The notes below the pieces were generated by a model. It did not search any database. It was not told where the DNA came from and worked only from the letters and a program-made list of their open reading frames with translations. 64,000 nucleotides of DNA from Shewanella sp. MR-4 (GTDB lineage Bacteria > Pseudomonadota > Gammaproteobacteria > Enterobacterales > Shewanellaceae): assembly GCF_000014685.1 (NCBI RefSeq), contig NC_008321.1, positions 3,221,001-3,285,000 of the forward strand, read 5' to 3'. Below are positions 8,714 through 17,768 of the stretch, one piece after another (within the stretch, counting starts at the first letter, position 1; each line of letters opens with the position of its first letter). A program made the position numbers and the translations under genes.

Positions 8714-8753
8714 ATGACAATTCTATGTCCAAGATGTGACACTTAGATGACAA
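8714..8753 (-). promoter_or_regulatory. Pho box with four 7-mers in 11-bp phase
   Basis: Read on the minus strand: TTGTCAT-4-GTGTCAC-4-TGGACAT-4-TTGTCAT, at 8753-8747, 8742-8736, 8731-8725 and 8720-8714. All spacers are exactly 4 bp, matching the CTGTCAT-like direct repeat with 11-bp period bound by PhoB. It lies just upstream of pstS in the right orientation. Confidence 0.85.
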
Positions 8754-8809
8754 AACACATTTTTCGCATTTTTTTGCAAAAAAGGTCATTACCCAGTACT
8801 GATAAAAAC

Positions 8810-8834
8810 AAAACAGGCCCTAATGGCCTGTTTT
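8810..8834 (-). terminator. Intrinsic terminator of phoR
   Basis: Ten-bp stem AAAACAGGCC/GGCCTGTTTT; T-rich on both strands, placed 30 bp after the phoR stop. Confidence 0.85.
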
Positions 8835-8866
8835 AAATATAAAAATAAATTAAGTCTGCGCAGCCG

Positions 8867-10165
8867 TTATTTTTTACGGACGATTAAATGGTGTGGGATC
8901 ACAAAGCTAAAGGTGCTGCCTTTGCCCAATTCACTACTGATATTGAGCTCACTGTGGTGGTGACTCAGGGCATGTTTCACAATAGCTAAACCAAGGCCAC
9001 TACCACCCGTTTGCCTTGAGCGCGCACTGTCGACGCGATAAAAGCGCTCGGTTAAACGGTTAATATGCTGCGGCGCAATCCCCTCGCCCGTATCCGTCAC
9101 ACTAAAGAGACCACCGGTCGCCACACTGCGCCATTGCACGGTAATTTTGCCGCCGGGTTCTGTGTAGCGAATCGCATTCGAAATCAAATTAGAACAAGCA
9201 CTTCTAAGCTGTAACTCATTGCCATGGGAGTTGAGTCCCGCCTCACAATGGAAGCTAAGTTCATACTTATCCTGCGCCAGCGCCTTGGCCTCTTCCTTCA
9301 AGACCTCCATCAACTGCGCCATATTCACCGTATTCTCAAGGTTTATATCGACCGCATCTTCGATACGTGATAACACCAACAGCTGCTCCACCATCGACTG
9401 CATTCGCCGTGTCTGTTGCTGCATTAAGGCTAAGGGCTTGGCGTTCATCGAACCGGGTTCGGCCATGCTTTGCATCATCTCTAAATAGCCCTGCAATACG
9501 GTGAGCGGGGTTTTCAGTTCGTGTGACACATTGGCGACAAATTCTTTACGCATGCCTTCGAGCTGTCTTATCCGCGTAATATCACGGGCGATCAACAGTA
9601 GCTGCCTATCACCATAGGACATGATACGAATTTCGAGTAGGCGCCTATCCGAGACAGGTGAGGCCAGCTCTAAGGGCTCCTTATATTCTCCCGCCTTAAG
9701 ATAGGCGGAAAAATCAGGATGACGGATCAAGTTATCAATCCGTTGACCATTATCCTGTGGCCAGACAAAGCCTAAAATCAGCTGAGCTAACTTGTTACAC
9801 CATAAGATATTGTGCTCTGAGTCGAGCACGACTGCCGCATCGGGCAAGGCCTCGGCGCCTTGGCGAAAACGTCCTAGCAAGGCGGCTAATTGGCCAACTC
9901 GACGACGATTTTTACCTTGCAGACGATATATGCCGTTAAACACCCCTTCCCAACTACCACTGCCCTGGGGAGGCGTTAATTTTCTATCACGCCATAACCA
10001 AAAATTGAGACGAGCTAACTGACGGTAATGCCAGAACACCAGTCCAAGCAATCCGATGATAAGTATCCAGAGGGGTTTCCCTACCAATAAACCAATTAGC
10101 AAACAAAGCAGTAAGAACACCGCTAAGCGCGAAAACAACCGGTACCCTGAATAAGAGTCGAACAT
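8867..10165 (-). CDS. phoR: PhoR phosphate sensor histidine kinase
   Basis: 432 residues: two N-terminal membrane helices (about 10-45) with no large periplasmic domain, a PAS region (about 95-190, ALPDAAVVLDSEHNILWCN), a HisKA dimerisation helix with the phosphorylated His in FVANVSHELKTPLTVLQGY (about residue 214), and an HATPase domain with N-box (NLISNAIRYT) and G boxes (DTGEGI, GGSGLGLAIVKHAL). It reads phosphate status through the Pst complex and phosphorylates PhoB. It is 80 bp downstream of phoB and should be cotranscribed with it. Confidence 0.93.
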   Translation of the reverse strand: MFDSYSGYRLFSRLAVFLLLCLLIGLLVGKPLWILIIGLLGLVFWHYRQLARLNFWLWRDRKLTPPQGSGSWEGVFNGIYRLQGKNRRRVGQLAALLGRFRQGAEALPDAAVVLDSEHNILWCNKLAQLILGFVWPQDNGQRIDNLIRHPDFSAYLKAGEYKEPLELASPVSDRRLLEIRIMSYGDRQLLLIARDITRIRQLEGMRKEFVANVSHELKTPLTVLQGYLEMMQSMAEPGSMNAKPLALMQQQTRRMQSMVEQLLVLSRIEDAVDINLENTVNMAQLMEVLKEEAKALAQDKYELSFHCEAGLNSHGNELQLRSACSNLISNAIRYTEPGGKITVQWRSVATGGLFSVTDTGEGIAPQHINRLTERFYRVDSARSRQTGGSGLGLAIVKHALSHHHSELNISSELGKGSTFSFVIPHHLIVRKK

Positions 10166-10245
10166 AAATAAACCCAGACATCAGGCTAAATAAGAGGAGC
10201 ACAAGATAGCTTAAAAGCTAACCTGTGCCTATCTCTTATTTGGCA

Positions 10246-10935
10246 CTAAATGCGTGTAGAGAAACGATAACCAGCCCCACGAACCGTTTGAATGAGGCGG
10301 TCATGGCCCGACTCTTCGACCGCTTTACGCAGGCGACGGATGTGAACATCGACGGTTCTATCTTCCACATACACATTGGTTCCCCAGACGTTATCGAGCA
10401 GCTGTTCGCGGCTGTAAACACGTTCAGGGTGTGTCATAAAGAAGTGTAATAAACGGAATTCCGTTGGCCCCATGTCGAGCACGGTATCGCCAACACTCAC
10501 CCTGTGGCTCACGGGGTCGAGTAACAATCCTTGTACATCGATGGTTTCTTCGAGGCGGGTCGGTGCGCTACGGCGCAATACGGCCTTGATACGCGCCACC
10601 AGCTCCTTGGGTGAAAAAGGTTTAGTGATATAGTCATCGGCGCCCACTTCGAGTCCCTTAACCTTATCTTCCTCTTCACCGCGAGCGGTTAACATAATAA
10701 TGGGGATCTGACGGGTAAATTCATCCTGCTTGAGGCGTTTGGCCAATTGAATACCACTTCCACCAGGAAACATCCAATCCAACAAAATCAGATCGGGGTA
10801 AGGCTCCTTTAGCAGCGCAATGGCCGAATCAAAATCTTCCGCCGCAGAGGTTGTAAACCCATGCTGTTCCATTACAAAAGTCAGCATCTCGCGGATGGCT
10901 AACTCGTCTTCTACTATCAATATCCTTGCAGTCAT
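10246..10935 (-). CDS. phoB: PhoB phosphate response regulator
   Basis: 229 residues from the ATG at 10935 (MTARILIVEDE), the standard PhoB length; the open frame extends ten codons upstream without support. Receiver domain with the acidic pair ED, phospho-acceptor Asp in LILLDWMFPG (about residue 53), Thr in IIMLTARGEEED and Lys in YITKPFSP, followed by the winged-helix DNA-binding domain ending VRGAGYRF. It activates Pho regulon promoters such as that of the nearby pstS. The gene upstream on the same strand is a porin with its own terminator. Confidence 0.94.
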   Translation of the reverse strand: MTARILIVEDELAIREMLTFVMEQHGFTTSAAEDFDSAIALLKEPYPDLILLDWMFPGGSGIQLAKRLKQDEFTRQIPIIMLTARGEEEDKVKGLEVGADDYITKPFSPKELVARIKAVLRRSAPTRLEETIDVQGLLLDPVSHRVSVGDTVLDMGPTEFRLLHFFMTHPERVYSREQLLDNVWGTNVYVEDRTVDVHIRRLRKAVEESGHDRLIQTVRGAGYRFSTRI

Positions 10936-11080
10936 AAGTGATTTTCTGTCAGTGAATGTCAACACGGTTATTATTAGTCATTTTTATTACAGATTTATGA
11001 ATAAGCGTGCCGCAAAAGCGATATTGTCGCGATAATTGTCATATTAAGTTTATATAACTGTTTGTTTATCGCAATAAAAA

Positions 11081-11098
11081 AGGAGGCCTAAGCCTCCT
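11081..11098 (-). terminator. Intrinsic terminator of the porin gene
   Basis: AGGAGGC/GCCTCCT with a four-base loop; minus-strand T-run follows. Confidence 0.85.
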
Positions 11099-11120
11099 TA
11101 ATTCAACCTTAATGCTGAGA

Positions 11121-12065
11121 TTAGAACTTGTGTTCTAAGCCTACAGCTATGTATTTGTCATCGTCGTTAGACGCTTCCATAGAACGGTTAGTATAGAAAG
11201 CAAACACTTTCGTAGGCTTACCTAAGCTGTAGTCCGCACCCACTGACCATGAATCACCTAAGTCTTCCATGTCTTGGTATTGGGCTTTTAACGTCACAGC
11301 ATTGATATCATAAGCGGCGCTAAACAGGTAACCGTTCACGCTGTCAGTGTTAACAGGTAAAGCGTTTTTGTAGGTTTGTTCCTGTTGTTGATACATACCA
11401 CCTAAGGTTAAATCAGCGATTTTACCTTGTACCGATGCACGCAGGATTTCATAACCTTTTACGTCAGAATCGTAAGCGATAGCGGCGTAGAAAGGTGATT
11501 TTTTCAGTTTAGCGTCACCGTACATAGCGGCTAAGCTGAAACCGTCTTGAGCTTGTTGGTCAGCATCGCCTTCAGCAGCATAAGTTGCACCGAATACGAA
11601 ACCACCGATTGAAGGTGACAGGTAAGTTGCAGTTTGACCTAAACGGTTTTCACCTTTGAACAGGCTCTTTAAGTCACCTGATAAATCGTTGAACTGGTCA
11701 ACGTTACCTTGAGAGATCTTTAACAGAGTGTCGTTACGACCAACAGAGAAAGAACCAAATGCACCTTTTAAACCAACGAATTGGTTACGGGCTTTGAAGT
11801 TGTCGCTTGTTGCAGCGCCAGTATCAACTTCGTACTCTACTGTGTAGAACGCTTCCAGCGAGCTAGACAGTTCGAAATCACCCTTCACACCAAAACGAGA
11901 AGCATTACTTTGAATAGTTGTTGTAGAATCACCTTTCTCATCATTTGATTGAGCGGTAACGTTCAACTTACCATAAACAGTCAGTGGCTCAGCGGCATAA
12001 GCAGAAGCCAGAGTTGCAGAAGCTAGCGCAGAAGCAAGTAGAGTTTTACAAAAAACGTTCATCAT
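11121..12065 (-). CDS. Gram-negative general porin (OmpC-like)
   Basis: 314 residues with a signal peptide (cleavage after AYA near residue 24), the porin opening LTVYGKLNVTAQS, the strand motif SRFGVKGDFELSSSLEAFYTVEYEVD and a terminal Phe (VGLEHKF). It forms a trimeric outer membrane diffusion channel of the 16-strand type. Its place next to phoBR suggests a role in phosphate or anion entry, as for PhoE, but I found only weak Pho-like half sites upstream. Codon use is strongly biased, consistent with high expression. Confidence 0.9.
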   Translation of the reverse strand: MMNVFCKTLLASALASATLASAYAAEPLTVYGKLNVTAQSNDEKGDSTTTIQSNASRFGVKGDFELSSSLEAFYTVEYEVDTGAATSDNFKARNQFVGLKGAFGSFSVGRNDTLLKISQGNVDQFNDLSGDLKSLFKGENRLGQTATYLSPSIGGFVFGATYAAEGDADQQAQDGFSLAAMYGDAKLKKSPFYAAIAYDSDVKGYEILRASVQGKIADLTLGGMYQQQEQTYKNALPVNTDSVNGYLFSAAYDINAVTLKAQYQDMEDLGDSWSVGADYSLGKPTKVFAFYTNRSMEASNDDDKYIAVGLEHKF

Positions 12066-12357
12066 TTAATCCTTTCGACGTTATGTTCGTCTTGGTTATT
12101 GGTTTGGAACGACCGAAAGTTTGCAATGAATCTGTTTCAGTTTTATTTCAATTGTGACAACTTGGGTCAGTCACCACGAAACCGCACTCCCCTTCAAAGA
12201 TAAAACCGAGACATACCAAGGGTTACAGGCAGATTTTTTTCAATGTTACATTTTGATGAATTCTGCAACCGGGGCAAAATTTAACGATTTAAGGTAGGTT
12301 TACCCCGCTGCAACTATGCCGTAAACTGCGACTTTATTTTTCCAATGAGCGCATCTT

Positions 12358-13272
12358 ATGTGGTTTAAAAATCTTACTCTTTACCGTTTCAATAAACCTT
12401 TTTCCATCGAGACAGAAGCACTTGAAACCGCACTCGCCGATTTCACATTTTCCCCATGCGGCAGCCAAGACGTCAGCAAATTTGGTTTTTCCAATGCCTT
12501 AGGTAAACAAGGCAGCACCTTAGTGCACAGCGCCAATAATCGTCACCTTATCTGTGTCACTAAAGAAGAAAAAATTCTGCCAGGCCAAGTGATTAAAGAA
12601 TCATTAGAAGAAAAAGTGGCGCTAATTGAAGACGAAGAAAATCGTAAGCTCGCCAAAAAAGAAAAAGATGCGCTGAAAGATGAAATCATCACTAGCCTAT
12701 TACCACGCGCCTTTTCACGTCGCAGCCAAACTCGCGCGCTGATTTTACCTGAGCTGGAAATGATCCTCGTTGATAGCTCTAGCGCCACTAAAGCCGAAGA
12801 ATTATTAGCCTTATTACGCAAGGCCTTAGGTAGCTTGCCAGTGATCCCATTAAGCTTTAAAGCGCCAGTTGAATCGAACCTCACTCAATGGTTAAAAGAT
12901 GGCAGCGCACCATTACCCTTTGAAATGCAAGATGAAGCCGAGTTGAAATCGGCCGCCGATGAAGGCGGTATCGTGCGCTTTAAGCAGCAAGATCTGAAAG
13001 AAGATGAAGTACTTGCCCACCTTGAAACCGGCAAAGAAGTGCATAAGCTCGCCCTGCACTTTGGCCAATCAATTGCGCTACTGCTGCAATCCGACGCCAG
13101 CGTAAAACGCTTAAAATTCTCCGAAGAATTTAGAGCGGGTAATGATGAGCTAGGTAATGAAGATCCAATGGCGCGTCTCGATGCCGACTTTGCCTTAATG
13201 GGCAGTGAGTTAGTCGCGCTGATGCACGCCCTAGTTTCGGCATTAGGCGGCCTTGAAGAGACTCAAGCTTAG
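12358..13272 (+). CDS. rdgC: Recombination-associated protein RdgC
   Basis: 304 residues, the standard RdgC length, with the characteristic start MWFKNLTLYRFNKPF and the internal segment LLPRAFSRRSQTRALILPE. RdgC forms a ring around double-stranded DNA and restrains RecA loading at replication forks. The gene is monocistronic and followed by a very stable terminator. Confidence 0.95.
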   Translation: MWFKNLTLYRFNKPFSIETEALETALADFTFSPCGSQDVSKFGFSNALGKQGSTLVHSANNRHLICVTKEEKILPGQVIKESLEEKVALIEDEENRKLAKKEKDALKDEIITSLLPRAFSRRSQTRALILPELEMILVDSSSATKAEELLALLRKALGSLPVIPLSFKAPVESNLTQWLKDGSAPLPFEMQDEAELKSAADEGGIVRFKQQDLKEDEVLAHLETGKEVHKLALHFGQSIALLLQSDASVKRLKFSEEFRAGNDELGNEDPMARLDADFALMGSELVALMHALVSALGGLEETQA

Positions 13273-13360
13273 ACTTAACGCTTAAGCAAGCTTTTAAAGC
13301 ACAGCCATATTTAGCGAAAGCGCCAAACGAGCTTAAGCTAAATCAAACGAAATAATGTAT

Positions 13361-13402
13361 AAAGGCGCCGCAGTTGAACTTAGCTCACTGCGGCGCCTTT
13401 TT
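13361..13402 (+). terminator. Intrinsic terminator of rdgC
   Basis: Thirteen-bp stem AAAGGCGCCGCAG/CTGCGGCGCCTTT followed by T5. It may also act on the other strand for the convergent M61 gene, although about 100 bp away. Confidence 0.88.
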
Positions 13403-13499
13403 AGTATCTATGACTGAAGTCATACATTAGGTGCGATTCGAGGGAGCGATTCAAGTATGCCAACCTTAATTGCCGCCACTCACTCAAATCGCAAACGAA

Positions 13500-15311
13500 T
13501 TAGCTTTTCGTCAGCAGCTCACCCTTATTATCGAACGGCCAATCAATGCCAAGCCAGGCTTTGAAGAAGGCTTTTTGCTGCTTAGTCGCCTTTGCATCGC
13601 CTTTTAGCGCTAGCTTACCGCTTTGTTTCTCACCTAAGGTTAACGCCACTTGCTTGATTTTGTCGTTGTTAAATAAGGTGATTTCGACTTTATCACCCAC
13701 TTTAAAGTCTTTGATGCGTTTATCAAAACCTTGTGCCGTGACCTTTAAGCCATTAATCGCGAGGATTTCATCCCCTGCCACGATACCGGCCTGCCACGCG
13801 GGGCCATTACGCAAGACTTGAGAAAGCACTAAAGAGCCATGTTCGCTGCTTAAAGTCATGCCCGTAAAAGGCTCAGCTTTAGAGTCTTTACCATAGGACA
13901 TGACTAAACCAGCCTGAGACAACAGGCTTGAAAACTCAAGACTCAGCGGACTATTCACATGGCTCTGCCACCAGGGGCCATAATCCTTACCCGATAAATC
14001 CTTCAGAATTTGCTGCACATCGGCCACAGTGTAACCCTTAGGCACGCGGTAATCCTGATAGAGTTTACGGTGTACATCGCGGTACGAGTGGGCAAGATTC
14101 GAGTCGGTCAGCAGGGAGAAATCCAGCGCCAGTGAGGTTAAATAACCTTCAGAGTAAATATTCACACTGTGGTTAATAGCATAATCACCACCCGTGCTGC
14201 TCCACTCCCCTAAACTGGCCTCGGCCACAGATTGAATTTCGCGTCCGGGAGTCAGCTCACTCTTCTCAATGCGTTTAGCGAGATCTTCTAAAAACTCCTT
14301 AGGCGTCATCACTCCTGCACGCAGCAGTAACTGACCTTGGAAATAACTGGTCGAGCCCTCGGCAATCCACAAAAGTTCGGTCATGTTTTCATGCTGATAA
14401 TCGTAAGGGACCAACCCCGCTGGACGATAGGCTTTAACGTTCCAGGTATGAATAAACTCATGGGAGGCGGTGCTGATAAAGCGTAGGTAGTCCTTACGCT
14501 CGCGAAAACTAAACCGAGGCAGTTGGATGACCGTCGAGTTCAAATGTTCGGTTGCGCCACTCGCGCCGCTAGTGGCGTGCACCATATACACATAACGCTC
14601 AAAGGGATAACCATCCCAAATCGCCTTGGCTTGACCACTCAGCGCGGTTAAATCTTTCACCACCTTGTCGGCATCGTAGTTGCCTTCGCCCCACAGCACT
14701 AACTCATAATCTTTACCATTAGCGCTAAAGGTTTTGTGGGTGCTCACGCCGGTTTCGATGGGCGAATCAATCAGCACATCATAATTAGGCGCCACAAAGG
14801 AATGCGCCGCGTTACCTGACGACATACCCGAATAGCTTTGCCAGTTTTCGGGAACCGTTAATTGTACTGCAACAGCATCGGCTCGAAATTGCGGGCTATA
14901 CATAAATACGCCACTGGCATCTAAATAGGCGTGGGTAGCATCGATATGACGCACACGTTGACCTAATTCATTGGCATAGAGCTGATAATTCACTGTCACG
15001 CTGGTGGGCTTATCGAGGGCAATTTGCCATTCACCGCTGGCGGTGCGTTTCCATGGTAGAGCGTTGCCAAGAGCATCGGTCGCGCTAAATAAACGCACAC
15101 CGTCGGATAGAGGTAACACTTGGTATTTGCCCGTACGCCACACGGGTAGATTGACATTGAACTCACCCGCTTTAGCCTCGGAGAAAGTCACACTCACCTT
15201 CGCAAGGTGATGTTCTGGTTGGCTTAAATCAATTTTGTAATCCACATCGGCAAATACGTTAGCCGACCCTAATACACTTAATACCAAAATAGATAATCTA
15301 CTGGGTTTCAC
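13500..15311 (-). CDS. M61-family aminopeptidase with PDZ domain
   Basis: 603 residues from a GTG at 15311, chosen because it follows GGAAG at the right spacing and begins a clean signal peptide (VKPSRLSILVLSVLGSANVFA); the open frame to 15401 adds a highly charged stretch with no support. The catalytic zinc motif HEFIHTWNVKAYRP and the downstream Glu in LLWIAEGSTSYF match glycyl-aminopeptidase family M61. A PDZ domain (about 490-570, GIVAGDEILAINGLKV) follows. It should be periplasmic and cleave peptides. Monocistronic; the region upstream is shared with a divergent TPR gene. Confidence 0.88.
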   Translation of the reverse strand: MKPSRLSILVLSVLGSANVFADVDYKIDLSQPEHHLAKVSVTFSEAKAGEFNVNLPVWRTGKYQVLPLSDGVRLFSATDALGNALPWKRTASGEWQIALDKPTSVTVNYQLYANELGQRVRHIDATHAYLDASGVFMYSPQFRADAVAVQLTVPENWQSYSGMSSGNAAHSFVAPNYDVLIDSPIETGVSTHKTFSANGKDYELVLWGEGNYDADKVVKDLTALSGQAKAIWDGYPFERYVYMVHATSGASGATEHLNSTVIQLPRFSFRERKDYLRFISTASHEFIHTWNVKAYRPAGLVPYDYQHENMTELLWIAEGSTSYFQGQLLLRAGVMTPKEFLEDLAKRIEKSELTPGREIQSVAEASLGEWSSTGGDYAINHSVNIYSEGYLTSLALDFSLLTDSNLAHSYRDVHRKLYQDYRVPKGYTVADVQQILKDLSGKDYGPWWQSHVNSPLSLEFSSLLSQAGLVMSYGKDSKAEPFTGMTLSSEHGSLVLSQVLRNGPAWQAGIVAGDEILAINGLKVTAQGFDKRIKDFKVGDKVEITLFNNDKIKQVALTLGEKQSGKLALKGDAKATKQQKAFFKAWLGIDWPFDNKGELLTKS

Positions 15312-15451
15312 TCTGACTTCCTTCCGTCTTCTGTTATTATGCTTCTTATATTTTTTCCAAGTATAACAAGTCGATGTAGCATCCTCATTAGGCGCTAACA
15401 AAAGCTAACAAAATAAGTTCCTTGACTTAGGGAATATAGGGCCACCTACAC

Positions 15452-17614
15452 ATGCATAAACTCATTGTTATTTTCGTGACCTTGTTGATGTCTATTTCTT
15501 TTCAAACAAAGGCTACCGATCTTGAGGCCGAAGAAATAGAATTGCGTGAAACGCCGCAGAAGATGTATGACAGACTTAATCAGTCCATCTCTTTTCCTAT
15601 TGCCTTTAAGAATCGTGAACAATTTGAACGTGCCGCCCAAGAGCAGGGTTACAGCAGTGATGAATTCGAGCATATTCTGCAACTGCTTGCGCGGTTAAAT
15701 CTCGAGCCGAATGTGAAATCCAAGGTTGGCTTTCAAGACGCCAATAGCCTGATTGAATTACTGGCAAGCATAGCGCAGAGTCCCTTCGAACAAGCCACAG
15801 TCGCTATGCTCAAGGGGCGTTATATCGGCCGTACCGAACAAAAATACCAAGAAGCCATCGCATTTTATAATGAGGCGCTGACACGGATTAACGACAGTTA
15901 TGATGTGGAATCCATGCTGCTAAAGCACACCATTCATGAACATTTAGGCGGATTGCACCTCGTCATCCGCCAAGATGTGCCCGCATTAATGCATTTTCAT
16001 ACCTACCGCGATATCGCCTACAAGCTTAGAAACGACTACCTTATCGCGGCGGCCGAATCGAAACTTGGGCATTATTACAATAAAAATCAACAACTCACTA
16101 AGTCATTGCAACACTATAGTGAAGCGATTCGCCTGTCTAATCGCTCCAATTATCCTTCGATGAAAACCCACCTGCAGCTGCAACTGGCGAAGGTCTATCG
16201 TGATTTAAAACAATGGGATGAAGCCTTAAAGAATGCCCATGAGGCTGCCGCAGGCTTTAAAAAACTGGGCAACGACACTTATTTATCAAGCTGTATGACG
16301 GTCATCGCCATGGTGTATGGTGAACAAGGTGATTGGAACCGCGCCATCGATTACTACCTGAATGCCCAGCAGCTCGACGCCAAACGCGGTAACTACATCG
16401 CGCAAGGGCTGAATTTTCACAATCTCGGCCAAGCCTATTCGCACTTACATGATGAGGCGAATGCCCTCAAATATTTGTTGATGGCGAATCAGATATTTCA
16501 AGAAAAACAAAGCCATCACTATTTAGTCTATAACGAACTGCTTATCGGTGAGATTGCCCAATCGAAGGAAGATTGGCCGTTAATGATGAACCACGCCGAA
16601 AATGCCCTAGCCTTAGCAAGTGATTTACAACTGCAGGACGAGCAAAAATCGGCGCTGACGCAAATCGCCCTGTCAGCGGAAAAGCTCCACGATCAAGCCA
16701 AAGTGATTAGCACGCAAAAGCGCATTATCGAATTGAGCGAAGCACTCGAAAGCACCGCAAAAGATCCATCGGTTTCCGCCTCAGTGCTGGCCGAGCAACA
16801 ACTCAAACTCGAACTCAGTATGTTACAGGGCAAACTGAACGATGCAGTTGAAACCACTAAAAACACCAATAAATTACTCGCCTTTAGTGGCCTGATTACC
16901 CTAGTGCTATTAGTCGGGATCATCATCCTTATCAATCAGCGCCGTAAGCACAAACGCCAAAACGCCATGCTGCAACAGTTAAGCCTCGAAGAGCCTTTTA
17001 CTCACCATCAGGGATATGCCGCGCTATTAAAGGATCTCGCCCAAAACCCAGCGAATGCGCCCACAACCGCCCTCGCCTTAATTGAATTTCGCGAGCATGT
17101 CAGTACCGACCTGCATCACGGCCAATATTTTGCCAATGCCATTACGCGCCAATTAACTGGCCATATCACTAATGCATTGTCGATGCCCGTCTATGTGATC
17201 CGTCAAGGCTTGTTTGCCGTAAGATTTACCGAGGCAGAAGAACCGCAGCGGGTGTTACAAACACTGAGGGCGCTGCTGGATACCAAAGGCATGGGCTATC
17301 ATTTTAATTTAGGCTTTATCAGTTTGCCGTTATTAACCAAAGCAGAAATCAAAATTGCCCCTAAATTGCTGTTTGAAACCCTCCAAATGGCCCTCGCAGG
17401 CGCGCGCAGTTTAACCAATGACACTTGCCATTATGTGAGCCTAAGAGCTTTAGATTTTGTGCCACCGACACTCTTTGCCGATCCGCTGTTTTTGCATCTC
17501 GAAAAAGGGATTGAACGCGGCCTGATAAGAGTCGACACAGATGCAAACAAGGAAGACATTATTTGGCCCTGTTGGGAAAATAACCAAGATCGACATTTAT
17601 TGGAAAATATTTGA
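15452..17614 (+). CDS. TPR-repeat membrane protein with unrecognised C-terminal domain
   Basis: 720 residues: signal peptide (1-22), a periplasmic tetratricopeptide array from about 130 to 420 (successive A-x-x-Y/F-x-x-A helices such as AIAFYNEALTRI, SLQHYSEAIRLS, AIDYYLNAQQL), a coiled-coil-like segment, one membrane helix (about 474-491, LITLVLLVGIIILI) followed by a basic cytoplasmic stop, and a roughly 220-residue cytoplasmic domain. That last domain has the size of a GGDEF domain, but I see no GGDEF or catalytic motif, so it may be degenerate. Likely a signalling sensor; partners unknown. Confidence 0.75.
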   Translation: MHKLIVIFVTLLMSISFQTKATDLEAEEIELRETPQKMYDRLNQSISFPIAFKNREQFERAAQEQGYSSDEFEHILQLLARLNLEPNVKSKVGFQDANSLIELLASIAQSPFEQATVAMLKGRYIGRTEQKYQEAIAFYNEALTRINDSYDVESMLLKHTIHEHLGGLHLVIRQDVPALMHFHTYRDIAYKLRNDYLIAAAESKLGHYYNKNQQLTKSLQHYSEAIRLSNRSNYPSMKTHLQLQLAKVYRDLKQWDEALKNAHEAAAGFKKLGNDTYLSSCMTVIAMVYGEQGDWNRAIDYYLNAQQLDAKRGNYIAQGLNFHNLGQAYSHLHDEANALKYLLMANQIFQEKQSHHYLVYNELLIGEIAQSKEDWPLMMNHAENALALASDLQLQDEQKSALTQIALSAEKLHDQAKVISTQKRIIELSEALESTAKDPSVSASVLAEQQLKLELSMLQGKLNDAVETTKNTNKLLAFSGLITLVLLVGIIILINQRRKHKRQNAMLQQLSLEEPFTHHQGYAALLKDLAQNPANAPTTALALIEFREHVSTDLHHGQYFANAITRQLTGHITNALSMPVYVIRQGLFAVRFTEAEEPQRVLQTLRALLDTKGMGYHFNLGFISLPLLTKAEIKIAPKLLFETLQMALAGARSLTNDTCHYVSLRALDFVPPTLFADPLFLHLEKGIERGLIRVDTDANKEDIIWPCWENNQDRHLLENI

Positions 17615-17726
17615 TCAATATCGACAATTAATCACTTTGGTATAGGGAAAGCAATTTGCACTCTACCGCCATTGTTATAACATTAGAAGCATACGAGATT
17701 GACCGCTAATCTGGACAGAGGACGTC

Positions 17727-17768
17727 ATGCTTTTTAGCCCTACAGAGTTAGGAAAATACTCCGGATGA
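17727..17768 (+). CDS. 13-residue upstream ORF coupled to the diguanylate cyclase
   Basis: ATG at 17727 preceded by AGAGGAC, encoding M-L-F-S-P-T-E-L-G-K-Y-S-G and ending in TGA that overlaps the ATG of the next gene (ATGA, 17765-17768). The downstream gene has no good Shine-Dalgarno of its own, so translation may depend on this leader. Too short to judge by homology. Confidence 0.4.
   Translation: MLFSPTELGKYSG

Noticed and set aside
10936..11040. Pho box upstream of phoB
   Set aside because: Only a partial match (CTGTAATAAAAATGACTA) and a wrongly oriented TTGTC pair with 12-bp spacing were found; too weak to call.
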